Notes: generated from the sequence alone by a model not told the origin. A stretch of 64,000 nucleotides of DNA from Arenibacter troitsensis (GCF_900177645.1 NZ_FXAO01000001.1:186001-250000), one strand, 5' to 3'; shown: positions 8,423 through 18,402, numbered from the stretch's first letter. Made by a program: numbers and translations.

Positions 8423-11269
8423 TTAATGGGCCTCCAGCCAATTGTTGCCAACACCTAGCTCCACATCCAAGGGTACGGATAATTTGTAGGCGTTTTCCAT
8501 CTCCGTCTTGATCATGGTCTTTAACTCTTCCAATTCGGGCTTGTATATGTCAAATACCAATTCATCATGAACCTGTAGGAGCATCTTACTTTTGTAGTTG
8601 CCTTCTTCGAGTTTTTTATGAATATGGATCATCGCAATTTTTATGATATCGGCGGCACTTCCCTGAATAGGGGCGTTTACTGCGTTGCGTTCCGCGGCTC
8701 CACGTACAATGGCGTTGCTTCCATTGATGTCCTTTAGATACCTTCGTCTGCCCAACACGGTCTGAACATATCCGTTTTCCCTAGCGAATTCTATTTGTTC
8801 ATTTATGTATTTGCGCAATTTGGGGTAGGTTTTATAATAGGTTTCTATTAGCTCCTTGGCTTCCGCCCGTGATAGATCGGTTTGGTTGCTCAATCCGAAT
8901 GCGGATACACCATATATAATACCAAAATTTACGGTCTTGGCATTGCTTCGCTGTTCCCTTGTAACCTCCTGTAACGGTACGTTGAATACCTTGGATGCGG
9001 TGGAGGCGTGAATGTCCTCTCCGTTTTTAAAAGCCTCTATCATGGTAGATTCTTCGCTAAGCGCGGCAATAATGCGCAATTCTATCTGCGAATAATCCGC
9101 TGCCAACAAGGTGTATTCCTCATTTCTTGGAATGAATGCTTTCCTCACCTGCCTTCCCCGCTCCGTTCTAATGGGGATGTTTTGTAGGTTGGGATTGTTG
9201 CTGCTTAATCTACCGGTAGCGGCAACGGTTTGCATATAGTCTGTATGCACTCTGCCGGTACTTTCCTCAATCTGTTCCGGTAGGGCATCCACATAGGTAC
9301 TTTTTAGTTTGCTGAGTCCCCGATAATCCAATACGCTTTGGATTATTTCATGGTCTTTGGCCAGATAGGATAGTACATCCTCGGCAGTGGAATATTGACC
9401 TGTTTTGGTCTTTTTGGGCTTGTCCACCAGTTTTAGCTTATCGAATAAAATTTCGCCCAATTGTTTTGGCGAAGCAATATTGAATTCCTCCCCTGCTTCT
9501 TTGTAGATCTTTAATTCCAGGTTTTTAATGTCATTATCCAGATCCTTGGCAAGAGAATTTAAAAAGTTTTTGTCCAGATTGATTCCCTCCTGTTCCATAT
9601 CGGCCAGGACATGTAATAAGGGAATCTCAATGTCATTGAATAATTCCTCGGTGTTGGCCTCTTTTAATTCTGGTCTAAAATGTTGTGCCAATTGAAAAGT
9701 GATGTCTGCATCCTCTACGGCATATTCGGTTTGTTGTTCCAATGGAACATCTCTCATGGATAATTGGTTTTTTCCTTTTTTGCCTATGAGTTCGGTTATG
9801 GAAATTGGGGTGTAATTCAAATAAGTTTCCGCCAGCACATCCATGTTATGGCGCATATCGGGATTAATAAGGTAATGGGCAAGCATGGTGTCAAAGCTTT
9901 TCCCTTTTATGGAGATATTGTATTTGTGAAGGACCTTAATGTCATATTTTAAATTCTGCCCAATTTTTTCAATGTTTTCCGCTTCAAAAAAGGGTCTTAA
10001 TTGTTCAATGATCTCCTGTGCCTGTTCCCGGTCTTCAGGGAATGGAACATAGAATCCTTTACCGGCTTCCCAGCTAAATGCAATCCCCACCAATTCGGCC
10101 GTAAGCGGATTAAGTCCGGTGGTTTCGGTATCAAAACAAACCGAGGTTTGTTTCATTAAATTCTGGATAAAAAGTTTCATGGCCATCCCGGGCAATACAC
10201 TCTGGTATACATGTGGAACTTCCTTTATGTTTTTTCTGCTGGAAACCTCCTTTATAGTTCCACTAGTAGTTTGTGCGTCACCACCGAACAGGGAAAATTG
10301 GCCACCTCCCGCCTCTGTTTGTTTCTTTTTGGAAACAGGGCTGCTATCTTGCGTGCTCTCCTCTGTGCCATCATTCTCCGGTTCGGACGAAAAGAGTTTT
10401 AGGAATTGGTCCTTAAGTCTCCGGAATTCCAACTCTTCAAAAATTTCCTGTACTTTTTCACCATCGGGCATGGAGAGCTCGTAATCCTTTGCGTTAAAGG
10501 TTACATCGCAATCCACAAAAATGGTGGCCAGTTTTTTGGAAAGGATGCCGAGTTCGGCATTTTCTTGGATCTTCTCCTTCATTTTGCCTTTGAGCTTATC
10601 GGTATTGGCAAGCAAATTTTCCATTGACCCAAATTCCTCAATAAATTTTTTGGCAGTTTTGTCGCCCACTCCAGGTAAGCCTGGAATATTGTCACTGGCA
10701 TCGCCCATCATCCCCAAATAATCTATTACCTGTTCCGGACGTTCCACTCCAAAACGTTTTTGCACTTCGGGGATGCCCCAAATTTCGATGCCGTTGCCCA
10801 ATCTTGCCGGGCGGTACATGAATATATTCTCGGATACCAATTGTCCAAAATCCTTATCCGGGGTAACCATATACACCTTATAGTCTTCTTTTTCCGCCTG
10901 CTTGGCCAAAGTACCAATAATATCATCGGCCTCCATGCCTTCCAATTCCACCACAGGAATATGCATGGCCTTTAAAATATTCTGAATATAGGGAACGGCT
11001 ATTTTGATGGCGTCTGGAGTGGCATCCCTATTGGCCTTGTAATCGGCGAACATTTCGGTTCGGTCTGCACTTCCTCCCTTGTCAAAACAAACTGCCAAAT
11101 GATCTGGTTTTTCCCTTCTTATTACATCCAATAAGGAATTCATGAATCCCATAATGGCAGAGGTGTCCATTCCCTTGGAGTTTATTCTTGGGTTTTTTAT
11201 AAGTGCGTAATAACCCCGAAAAATGAGAGCATATGCATCAAGTAAGAAAAGTCTTTTTTGTTCAGCCAT
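8423..11269 (-). CDS. polA: DNA polymerase I
   Basis: The 948-residue, three-domain enzyme fills gaps and removes RNA primers during lagging-strand synthesis and excision repair. The N-terminal 5'-3' exonuclease has 'LFLLDAYALIFRGYYAL', 'GMEADDIIGTLAKQ' and 'GVGDKTAKKFIEEFG'. The middle 3'-5' proofreading domain keeps the acidic pair in 'CFDTETTGLNPL', so it is probably active. The polymerase domain has motif A 'AADYSQIELRIIAALS', motif B 'RSNAKTVNFGIIYG' and motif C 'LQVHDELVFD'. A Gly/Ser/Gln-rich linker joins the first two domains. It lies 44 nt downstream of the asparaginase-like gene on the same strand and may be co-transcribed with it. Confidence 0.97.
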   Translation of the reverse strand: MAEQKRLFLLDAYALIFRGYYALIKNPRINSKGMDTSAIMGFMNSLLDVIRREKPDHLAVCFDKGGSADRTEMFADYKANRDATPDAIKIAVPYIQNILKAMHIPVVELEGMEADDIIGTLAKQAEKEDYKVYMVTPDKDFGQLVSENIFMYRPARLGNGIEIWGIPEVQKRFGVERPEQVIDYLGMMGDASDNIPGLPGVGDKTAKKFIEEFGSMENLLANTDKLKGKMKEKIQENAELGILSKKLATIFVDCDVTFNAKDYELSMPDGEKVQEIFEELEFRRLKDQFLKLFSSEPENDGTEESTQDSSPVSKKKQTEAGGGQFSLFGGDAQTTSGTIKEVSSRKNIKEVPHVYQSVLPGMAMKLFIQNLMKQTSVCFDTETTGLNPLTAELVGIAFSWEAGKGFYVPFPEDREQAQEIIEQLRPFFEAENIEKIGQNLKYDIKVLHKYNISIKGKSFDTMLAHYLINPDMRHNMDVLAETYLNYTPISITELIGKKGKNQLSMRDVPLEQQTEYAVEDADITFQLAQHFRPELKEANTEELFNDIEIPLLHVLADMEQEGINLDKNFLNSLAKDLDNDIKNLELKIYKEAGEEFNIASPKQLGEILFDKLKLVDKPKKTKTGQYSTAEDVLSYLAKDHEIIQSVLDYRGLSKLKSTYVDALPEQIEESTGRVHTDYMQTVAATGRLSSNNPNLQNIPIRTERGRQVRKAFIPRNEEYTLLAADYSQIELRIIAALSEESTMIEAFKNGEDIHASTASKVFNVPLQEVTREQRSNAKTVNFGIIYGVSAFGLSNQTDLSRAEAKELIETYYKTYPKLRKYINEQIEFARENGYVQTVLGRRRYLKDINGSNAIVRGAAERNAVNAPIQGSAADIIKIAMIHIHKKLEEGNYKSKMLLQVHDELVFDIYKPELEELKTMIKTEMENAYKLSVPLDVELGVGNNWLEAH

Positions 11270-11313
11270 TATATTTGATTCTTGTTAAGATTTGGATATT
11301 TTGAAATTGACAA

Positions 11314-12309
11314 TTAGGATTTCAAAAATGTCTCCGTTGGATTGTTGCTCTGTCCTGCCTCTGTAAATTGACTGTAGCTGAACCCTGGGTGTATGCAATA
11401 GCCACCAGTTTCCCCCTTCTTGTTGATGGCGATAAACCCAATTTGAAAATCCCTTCTATCCTTGTTTTTTTTCATGATTCGCCTAACGCCTTCCTCGCAT
11501 GCCTCTTGCGGCGATTTTCCTTGGCGCATAAGCTCTACGATTAGGAAGCTGCCAACGGTTCTTACTACCTCTTCGCCGACCCCTGTGGCTGTAGCTCCTC
11601 CAACTACGTTGTCTACAAACAATCCTGCACCTATAATTGGGGAGTCGCCAACCCGTCCGGCCATTTTATATCCCATTCCACTTGTGGTACAGGCTCCTGC
11701 GATATCGCCATTTTTGTCAATGGCAAGCATGCCAATGGTATCGTGGTTTTCTATATTGATTATGGTTTCGTATTTGGATTTTTTCTTCCATTCCAACCAA
11801 TCCTTTTTGGCCTTTTCGGTAAGTAAATTGGTTTTTGGGAATCCTTTTTCGTAGGCAAATTTCTCCGCTCCTTTTCCGGCCAACATTACATGAGGGGTAT
11901 CTTCCATCACCTTTCTGGCCACGGAAATGGGGTGCGCAATATTTTCCATACATAGTACCGCGCCGCAGTTGCCATCCTTGTCCATGATACAGGCATCCAG
12001 GGTAACGTGGCCATCCCTGTCCGGTCTTCCGCCGTTACCAACCGTTTCGTTGCTTAGATCTGCCTCTTCTACCATTACCCCTTGTTCCACCGCATCCAAG
12101 GAAGAGCCTCCTTTTTCCAAAACTTCCCAAGCCTTTGCTGTGGCATTCTTAAAATTCCAGGTACAGATTACAATAGGTTTTACCGTTTCCATGCCTTCCG
12201 ACATGGGCGGTACCACTTTTTTGGTTTCTTGATATGATGCCAAAAGTGGTGCTGATAGTATTCCGGCAGTACTCAAGGTAGAATTTTTAAGGAAATTTCT
12301 TCTTTTCAT
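11314..12309 (-). CDS. N4-(beta-N-acetylglucosaminyl)-L-asparaginase (aspartylglucosaminidase family)
   Basis: The 331-residue Ntn-hydrolase precursor has its cleavage/nucleophile site in 'ENHDTIGMLAID', with Thr191 as the expected new N-terminus after autoproteolysis. Supporting motifs are 'GNGGRPDRDG', 'TTSGMGYKMAGRVGDSP', 'GAGLFVDN' and 'GATATGVGE'. The family cleaves the GlcNAc-Asn bond of N-linked glycans and was characterised in a related flavobacterium (Elizabethkingia). The N-terminus KRRNFLKNS plus a hydrophobic stretch to 'LLASYQ' looks like a twin-arginine signal, so the enzyme is probably periplasmic. It is divergent from cutC across only 42 bp and precedes polA. Confidence 0.9.
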   Translation of the reverse strand: MKRRNFLKNSTLSTAGILSAPLLASYQETKKVVPPMSEGMETVKPIVICTWNFKNATAKAWEVLEKGGSSLDAVEQGVMVEEADLSNETVGNGGRPDRDGHVTLDACIMDKDGNCGAVLCMENIAHPISVARKVMEDTPHVMLAGKGAEKFAYEKGFPKTNLLTEKAKKDWLEWKKKSKYETIINIENHDTIGMLAIDKNGDIAGACTTSGMGYKMAGRVGDSPIIGAGLFVDNVVGGATATGVGEEVVRTVGSFLIVELMRQGKSPQEACEEGVRRIMKKNKDRRDFQIGFIAINKKGETGGYCIHPGFSYSQFTEAGQSNNPTETFLKS

Positions 12310-12351
12310 AAGATAGTGTTACTTAATTTTAAGGCTCTAAATATAAGAAAT

Positions 12352-13080
12352 ATGATTGTAGAAGTATGCGCCAATTCTTTAGAATCTGCCTTAAATGCCC
12401 AAAAAGCTGGTGCTGACCGAATTGAGTTGTGTGCCGAGCTTGCCGTAGGTGGGGTTACCCCTTCGTTTGGGCTGTTGCAGCTAGTAAAGGAGTATATTTC
12501 TATTCCCGTAAATGTATTGATAAGACCCAGAAGTGGCGATTTTACTTATTCGGATCTGGAGTTTGAGATTATGAAAAGGGATGTTGCGCTGTGCAGGGAG
12601 CTTGGTTTTAATGGAATTGTTTCAGGGGTACTTTCCAAGGGCCTTACCTTGGATTATGAAAGGACAAAAGAATTGATAGCGGCTTCCCGACCCTTGGAAT
12701 TTACTTTCCATAGGGCCTTCGATTGGGTAACGGATCCTGTGGCTACCTTACGGCAATTACAGGAATTGCAAGTAGATACCATCTTAAGCTCTGGGCAGCA
12801 AAATTCTTCCGTTGAAGGCATGGACTTATTGAACAGGTTATCTAAAGAATTCAAGGACTGTGTTATAATGCCTGGGGGAGGTATACGCGATACCAATGTG
12901 GTGGAATTTAAAAAGAAAGGGTTTATGGCGGTACATTTGTCCGGGATAAAATTTCACAGAACTCTGGGCCATACGCCTCAAATAGCAATGAGCAGTCCTG
13001 GGTTTCTTAAGGATGATGAAATTGGCATTAGCGATTTGGCTACTCTTAAAGAGGTGGTCCGCCTAGTTAAAGAAAATTAA
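12352..13080 (+). CDS. cutC: CutC family protein
   Basis: The TIM-barrel protein of 242 residues has the family signatures 'EVCANSLESALNAQKAGADR', 'ELCAELAVGGVTPS', 'VLIRPRSGDFTYS', 'TFHRAFDW' and 'ILSSGQ'. The open frame runs back to 12316, but CutC proteins begin M-x-VEVC, so the ATG at 12352 is used. CutC was linked to copper homeostasis in E. coli; that role is disputed and the biochemical function in Bacteroidota is unknown. The gene is followed 50 nt later by a metallophosphoesterase and may share its transcript. Confidence 0.92.
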   Translation: MIVEVCANSLESALNAQKAGADRIELCAELAVGGVTPSFGLLQLVKEYISIPVNVLIRPRSGDFTYSDLEFEIMKRDVALCRELGFNGIVSGVLSKGLTLDYERTKELIAASRPLEFTFHRAFDWVTDPVATLRQLQELQVDTILSSGQQNSSVEGMDLLNRLSKEFKDCVIMPGGGIRDTNVVEFKKKGFMAVHLSGIKFHRTLGHTPQIAMSSPGFLKDDEIGISDLATLKEVVRLVKEN

Positions 13081-13130
13081 AAAATCACCTAATGGGTTTG
13101 AAACCAATATCTTTGCTAAAAAAATAAGGG

Positions 13131-14360
13131 ATGCTACGTTGGATTGTTTTTATCATTATTTATATAACTCTCGGAATATATACTTTGCAAGCCATAAAGG
13201 CCGCTACCCGCTACCCTTGGGTTTATTATGCCTATATGGTCTTATCCCTCTTTGTTATAGGGAATTTTATCTATCAGTTCACAATGGGCGATGAGCCAGG
13301 TAGAGTGCTGAGCGTGCCAAAAAGTTATGCTTTTGGGCTCTTGTTGGCAATGCTTACCTTTATGTCGATTACTATTGTGTTTTTATTTTCCGAAGATATT
13401 TTTAGGTTTCTTACAGCTAGTTATCACAAAATATTTGGCGGTACCAAAGAATTTAGCCTCCCGCAAAGAAGACGTTTTTTAAGTACGATTGCCATGGGCA
13501 TTGCCGCATTGCCATTTTCGGCGTTGTTGTATGGGATGGTTAAGGGGAAGTATAATTTTAGGGTGCTTAAGTATAATTTGGAGTTTGATGATTTGCCGCA
13601 AAGTTTCGATGGTTACCGAATAACCCAAATTTCCGATGTTCACAGTGGTAGTTTTGATAATAGGGAGAAAATTGAATATGCAATAGACTTGATCAATAAG
13701 CAAAAAAGTGATGTGTTGCTTTTTACAGGGGATATGGTGAACAATATGGCAGAGGAGATGTTGCCTTGGAAAGGCCTTTTTTCGACCTTAAGAGCAAAAG
13801 ATGGTAAATTTTCAGTGTTGGGGAACCATGATTATGGGGATTATGTTAGCTGGGAAACCGAAGAGGCCAAGAGCAATAATTTGACCGATCTTAAAAATAT
13901 ACAAAAGGAAATGGGCTTTGATCTCTTGCTCAATGATAGCAGGTATCTGCAAAAGGGAGACGATAGGATTGCCTTGATAGGAGTTGAAAATTGGGGCAGG
14001 GGAGGTTTTAAGAAGGCGGGCGACCTTAAAAAGGCGGTCTCCAATATTGATAAGGATGATTTTAAGATCTTAATGAGCCATGACCCTTCACATTGGGAAG
14101 ACCAAGTGTTAAAAGATGATTATCACTATCATCTCACTTTAAGTGGACATACGCATGGCATGCAATTTGGGATAGAAATTCCGGGATGGATAAAATGGAG
14201 CCCGGCTAGATGGAGGTATAAGTATTGGGCCGGTGTGTACGAGGAAATGGGGCAGATGATAAATGTAAACCGTGGATTTGGATTTTTGGGATATCCCGGA
14301 AGGGTTGGGATATGGCCGGAAATTACTGTAATAACCTTAAAAAAGAGGTCGTTAACCTGA
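13131..14360 (+). CDS. Membrane-anchored metallophosphoesterase
   Basis: The first ~120 residues contain three to four hydrophobic segments (for example 'MLRWIVFIIIYITLGIYTL' and 'FGLLLAMLTFMSITIVFLF'). The C-terminal half is a calcineurin-like phosphoesterase with all metal-binding motifs: 'QISDVHSGSF', 'LLFTGDMVNN', 'VLGNHDYGDY', 'LMSHDPSHW' and 'LSGHTHGMQFG'. The arrangement matches the COG1408/YaeI-like family of predicted phosphohydrolases, often suspected to act on lipid-linked phosphates; the substrate here is unknown. It lies 50 nt after cutC in the same orientation. Length is 409 residues. Confidence 0.88.
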   Translation: MLRWIVFIIIYITLGIYTLQAIKAATRYPWVYYAYMVLSLFVIGNFIYQFTMGDEPGRVLSVPKSYAFGLLLAMLTFMSITIVFLFSEDIFRFLTASYHKIFGGTKEFSLPQRRRFLSTIAMGIAALPFSALLYGMVKGKYNFRVLKYNLEFDDLPQSFDGYRITQISDVHSGSFDNREKIEYAIDLINKQKSDVLLFTGDMVNNMAEEMLPWKGLFSTLRAKDGKFSVLGNHDYGDYVSWETEEAKSNNLTDLKNIQKEMGFDLLLNDSRYLQKGDDRIALIGVENWGRGGFKKAGDLKKAVSNIDKDDFKILMSHDPSHWEDQVLKDDYHYHLTLSGHTHGMQFGIEIPGWIKWSPARWRYKYWAGVYEEMGQMINVNRGFGFLGYPGRVGIWPEITVITLKKRSLT

Positions 14361-14399
14361 TTTTAACTACAACCTTGCCTACAAAAATGATGGCACTAG

Positions 14400-14428
14400 T
14401 TGTATTTTAACATTTTTTCTTATTTTTG
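14400..14428 (+). promoter_or_regulatory. Promoter of the thioredoxin-like gene
   Basis: TTG, an 18-nt spacer and TATTTTTG match the Bacteroidota promoter consensus exactly. The expected start near 14435 leaves a leader of about 17 nt before the ATG at 14452. Confidence 0.7.
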
Positions 14429-14451
14429 ATTTATAACCCAATGAATAGTAT

Positions 14452-14748
14452 ATGTCTAAATTTGGTGAATTAATTGATATCAATGTTCCTGTGTTATTGG
14501 ATTTTTACGCAGAATGGAACGAACAGTCAACAGCTATGCACCCTGTACTAAGGGATGTTGCCGCTGCCTTGGGCGATAAGGGCAAGGTTATTAAGATTGA
14601 TGTGGATAAGAATAAGGAGCTTTCCCAGGCATTGCGGGTAAAAGGCTTGCCAACCTTGATGATATATAAGAAGGGTGAAATGGTCTGGAGGCAAAGTGGG
14701 GAACAGGATGCCAATACCCTTATTGGTATACTAAATGAGTATCTATAA
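14452..14748 (+). CDS. Thioredoxin-fold protein lacking the catalytic cysteines
   Basis: The 98-residue cytoplasmic protein aligns along its whole length with thioredoxin: 'PVLLDFYAEW' strand and helix start, 'GKVIKIDVDKN', the cis-proline motif 'KGLPTLMIYKKGE', and 'QSGEQDANTLI'. At the active site the WCxxC motif is replaced by W22-N-E-Q-S26, and the protein contains no cysteine at all. It cannot do dithiol-disulfide exchange and is more likely a binding or chaperone-type thioredoxin fold. It has its own promoter and terminator, so it is a single-gene unit. Similar cysteine-free forms are, from memory, present in other Flavobacteriaceae. Confidence 0.9.
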   Translation: MSKFGELIDINVPVLLDFYAEWNEQSTAMHPVLRDVAAALGDKGKVIKIDVDKNKELSQALRVKGLPTLMIYKKGEMVWRQSGEQDANTLIGILNEYL

Positions 14749-14763
14749 TTAATTGAAAAGTAT

Positions 14764-14797
14764 AAAAAAAACCGAGACCTAGGTCTCGGTTTTTTTG
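14764..14797. terminator. Bidirectional terminator
   Basis: A 32-bp perfect palindrome (14765-14796): A7-CCGAGACCT followed by its complement. It lies between the convergent thioredoxin-like gene and the DUF2723 gene, and has a T-run on both strands. Confidence 0.93.
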
Positions 14798-14803
14798 TGT
14801 TCG

Positions 14804-17800
14804 TTATTCTGGAATTGCTATGCTGTCCAATTGCTCTTCCGGAATGGCATCTATGGCCGATGAATCTATTAGATCGGGATCCGAAGTTGGAGCTTGGATG
14901 CTTTCCATTGGGTCGTTGCGATAAAAGCGTTCAAACTTTTCGATGTATTCGTTGAAGATAAGGGTTTCCTTTTCGGCAGTTTCCTGATCTTGGTTGGTAA
15001 TTAAAATATCGATATTTCTGCTGTAGGCTTCTAGATCGGGAATAATTTCGTCCAAGAACATACGCTGTTCCTCAAAAGGAAGATTAGCGTAATAATCCAG
15101 CCGTTCCTGGTAAATGGTTTTTAATTTTAGGAATAGATTTCTAGCTTTTTGGCTTTCCCCTACTTTAAAGTATCCATCTATAAAAGGTTCTACAAAGGCA
15201 TAATACCCGAAATATTCAACCGGCATATTTTCCATAGCAATATTGATAATGTCTTTCGCCTTTTCAATCTTGTTTTCTTCAATCAAGGTTTCGGTAAGAC
15301 GAGCTAAGTTACCTCTAAAGGAAAGCGCCTGTGTGCGGGTTTGGGGGTCGTGATAGATATCCGGGCTTCCTGCATTGCCCCAATCCCATTTTTTTACAAT
15401 GTCGTACATAAGATCGCTGTCTATCCTGCCCATCTCATAAGAACTCCTATTGGTTGTTTTAATGGGCACCAGTTTGTAAACCAGGCCATCCAATTGAAGA
15501 TAATCCTTCATCCATATGTATTCTGCGGCATCAAAACTTCCTCCGGAGAAATATATGGGGCGTTTCCAGTCATTGTTTGCTATAATGTCCAACATCAGGA
15601 TCCGGTTTTTTGGCAAGGCACTCTTGGGAAGGTCAATATCAATATAATCGACGATTAATGCGGAATCCTTTTCTTTGACCAAACCACTCTCCAGAACATT
15701 TTTCTTATTTACCGGAACCCTGATTTTGTTGGTTGGATAGTAGACAACATCCAAATTGCTTTCGGAATACTGACTCAGATCTGCACCTTTCTTTTGTAAT
15801 ATACTTCTAAATTTGGTTTGTTCCTTGTCACTGCCTACCCAGTTCATAAAGTCTTTTATGTCCCATCTGCTTTCGGTAAGTTCGTTAAAGTATATGGCAT
15901 CCCTAGATCCCCATTTGTATTCATTATGGGTAAGCTGGGAGGGAATTGGATCGCTTTCGTACGCTTTCTTTTTCATTTGGTCTATATACCAATCAGTAGC
16001 AAAAAGGCTGGTATTCACCACCCTTACGTCTGTTCTGTACCCTTCAATTTCCTGGGCGTACCATAGTGGGAAAGTGTCGTTGTCCCCAATGGTAAACAAT
16101 ATGGCGCCAGAGTCTTCCTTCGTTGATTCCAGATAAGCCTTAGCGGTAGATTTGGCGGTAAACCTATTGGATCTGTCGTGATCGTCCCAGTTTTGGATTG
16201 CCATGACGCCAGGAACGGCCAAAAGGCAGAGAATTGTAATTCCCGGAGCCAATATTTTAGGGCTCAATAGTTTTTGGAATTCATCAAAAAGCCCGTATAC
16301 GCCCAGGCCGATCCATAGGGCAAAGACATAAAAGGAGCCCACTAGGGAGTAATCCCTTTCCCGAGGCTGAAAAATGGCCGGATTGGTATAGAATTGTATG
16401 GCAATACCCGTAAACATAAAGAATACGAACAGGGCCCAAAACTGTTTGGGATTTCTGCTTATTTGGAAGATTAGGCCAATGATACCCAGTAGTAGGGGGA
16501 GGAAAAAATAGGTGTTCCTGCCTTTGTTGTTCTTGATATCGCTGGGAAGATTCTCCTGACTGCCCAACCTGGCACTGTCAATAAAGTTGATGCCGCTTAA
16601 CCAATTTCCGTGGTTGTCATATCTGCCTTGTATATCGTCTTGCTTACCTACAAAATTCCACATAAAATAACGCCAGTACATATAACCAAATTGAAATTGG
16701 AACATGTATTTTATATTTTGCATTACCGTAGGGGGCTGTACATCAATGTATTCGCTAAACTCCCGTAAGAACCTCATGTATTGGGAGGTGTCTATTTCTC
16801 CCTTGGCATAACCTTCCTTAAACTGGTTTACGGCTTCCCTCAATTCGTTATTGCCAAGATAATCGGATTTTATCTTAAAGGTGAGCGGGTCAAAATACTT
16901 CATATAATTCTCCGCATTCTGTTCGCTCCACATTCGTGGCAAGAAACCTACATGGTCGGGATTGGGTCCTTGTAAAGCATCCTTATAGTTGTTTACGATA
17001 ACATATTTCCCAGCCTTAAGGTCTTTTTCATATTTTGGTTTCTCGTCTTTTTCATCCCCGGCAGGGGCAAAGGTATCGGAGTAATAGGCGCCATAAACAG
17101 GGCTATCCACTCCGGGATATTGTTCACGGTTGTAATAGGCCAATAAGGATCTTGCGTCCGAAGGGTCGTTTTCGTTGATGACCACATCGGCATTAGCCCG
17201 AATGGGGAGCATTAGCCATGAGGAGAATCCTAAAAATAAAAACATTAGGCATAGCACAATGGTGTTGGCCACAGTATAGTTGTTATTGCGGGTGTATCGC
17301 AACCCCCAATAAAAAACTCCTACAAAAATGAGTCCCATAATAATGGTTCCCGAGTTAAAGGGAAGGCCGATGGTATTGATGAAAAATACCTCGCTCCAAC
17401 CAAAAACTTTAAGCACATAGGTCAATGAAAACTTATATACCAGCATCAATATGGCGACAACAATAATATTGGCCAATAGAAAATTCTTTATTGTTGTGGT
17501 TTTGTATGTTTTAAAGTAATACAACAGACCTACTGTGGGTATTGCCAGGAATCCCATGAACTGGATACCAAAGGTAAGTCCAACCACAAAGGAAATAAGT
17601 ACTATCCATTTATCACCTCTTGGGTTCTCCAAGTCATCTACCCATTTTAATCCTAGCCAGAGCAGAAGGGACATTATTAAACTAGCCATTGCGTAGACTT
17701 CGGTTTCTGTTGCGTTGAACCAAAAACTATCAGAAAATGTAAAGGCCAAGGAGCCTACGATTCCACTTCCCAAAATGGCCAATGCCTTACTGTTGGTTAT

Positions 17801-18136
17801 GACTTCTTCCTTGGTTATAAGCTTTCTGGTAAGGTTGGTAATGGTCCAGAACATGAAAAGAATGGTAAAGGCACTGGAAACCCCGGAAACGAGGTTTACC
17901 ATCCTGGCCACCTGGGTCGGTTCCAGGGCGAACATGGCCATAAATGCACCTATCATTTGTAGCAAAGGTGCTCCTGGTGGATGCCCTACCTGTAGTTTTG
18001 CCGCTGTTGAGATATATTCTCCGGCATCCCAAAAACTGCTGGTGGGTTCAACGGTTATTCCGTAAGTAATTAGGGCTATAAAAAAAACAAACCATCCTGT
18101 GATGGTATCCCATTTTTTGAAATTTTTTGAAAACAT
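14804..18136 (-). CDS. DUF2723 GT-C-type membrane protein (probable protein O-mannosyltransferase)
   Basis: A large integral membrane protein of 1110 residues. Its N-terminus carries the family motif 'EPTSSFWDAGEYISTAAKLQ' followed by 'VGHPPGAPLLQMIGAF'; the acidic residues in the first periplasmic loop are typical of GT-C glycosyltransferases. About a dozen hydrophobic segments follow up to roughly residue 680. A soluble part contains 'GAILFTIGDNDTFPLWYAQ', and an acidic C-terminal helical region follows. DUF2723 proteins have been linked to O-mannosylation of secreted proteins in Bacteroidota. The frame opens at 18202, but the ATG at 18136 gives the family-like start MFSKNFKKWDTITGW. It stands alone and ends at the palindromic terminator. 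Confidence 0.85.
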   Translation of the reverse strand: MFSKNFKKWDTITGWFVFFIALITYGITVEPTSSFWDAGEYISTAAKLQVGHPPGAPLLQMIGAFMAMFALEPTQVARMVNLVSGVSSAFTILFMFWTITNLTRKLITKEEVITNSKALAILGSGIVGSLAFTFSDSFWFNATETEVYAMASLIMSLLLWLGLKWVDDLENPRGDKWIVLISFVVGLTFGIQFMGFLAIPTVGLLYYFKTYKTTTIKNFLLANIIVVAILMLVYKFSLTYVLKVFGWSEVFFINTIGLPFNSGTIIMGLIFVGVFYWGLRYTRNNNYTVANTIVLCLMFLFLGFSSWLMLPIRANADVVINENDPSDARSLLAYYNREQYPGVDSPVYGAYYSDTFAPAGDEKDEKPKYEKDLKAGKYVIVNNYKDALQGPNPDHVGFLPRMWSEQNAENYMKYFDPLTFKIKSDYLGNNELREAVNQFKEGYAKGEIDTSQYMRFLREFSEYIDVQPPTVMQNIKYMFQFQFGYMYWRYFMWNFVGKQDDIQGRYDNHGNWLSGINFIDSARLGSQENLPSDIKNNKGRNTYFFLPLLLGIIGLIFQISRNPKQFWALFVFFMFTGIAIQFYTNPAIFQPRERDYSLVGSFYVFALWIGLGVYGLFDEFQKLLSPKILAPGITILCLLAVPGVMAIQNWDDHDRSNRFTAKSTAKAYLESTKEDSGAILFTIGDNDTFPLWYAQEIEGYRTDVRVVNTSLFATDWYIDQMKKKAYESDPIPSQLTHNEYKWGSRDAIYFNELTESRWDIKDFMNWVGSDKEQTKFRSILQKKGADLSQYSESNLDVVYYPTNKIRVPVNKKNVLESGLVKEKDSALIVDYIDIDLPKSALPKNRILMLDIIANNDWKRPIYFSGGSFDAAEYIWMKDYLQLDGLVYKLVPIKTTNRSSYEMGRIDSDLMYDIVKKWDWGNAGSPDIYHDPQTRTQALSFRGNLARLTETLIEENKIEKAKDIINIAMENMPVEYFGYYAFVEPFIDGYFKVGESQKARNLFLKLKTIYQERLDYYANLPFEEQRMFLDEIIPDLEAYSRNIDILITNQDQETAEKETLIFNEYIEKFERFYRNDPMESIQAPTSDPDLIDSSAIDAIPEEQLDSIAIPE

Positions 18137-18372
18137 GCGGTTTGTCGTTTGTCCGAAGGGCGAATTTACTAATTTAAATAGATAATGGGATATATATTTC
18201 ATAAACCTTTAACATGATTGATGGCTCAAGGAAGTTTCAATTGTTGGGAAAATGGGGGTAGTTTCAAATCGGATTTCTATTGAGGTAGTTGTTGGCAGTA
18301 TATCTAGAGCCCATGTTTTATTGGTGGCGGCAGAATATTTTTTTATTTTTCTGGAATATGGCTCAAAAATAT

Positions 18373-18402
18373 TTGTGCATATAAAACTTTGTTTTAAATT
18401 TG
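18373..18402 (+). promoter_or_regulatory. Promoter of tRNA-Gln
   Basis: TTG (18373-18375), a 19-nt spacer and TAAATTTG (18395-18402) match the Bacteroidota consensus exactly, about 18 nt before the mature tRNA 5' end. The rest of the 18137-18420 gap shows nothing else I can identify; a frame at 18252-18497 runs through the tRNA and is rejected. Confidence 0.8.

Noticed and set aside
18137..18202. Longer start for the DUF2723 protein
   Set aside because: The ATG at 18136 gives the usual distance to the first membrane helix; the upstream part adds 22 residues without family similarity, though it cannot be fully excluded.
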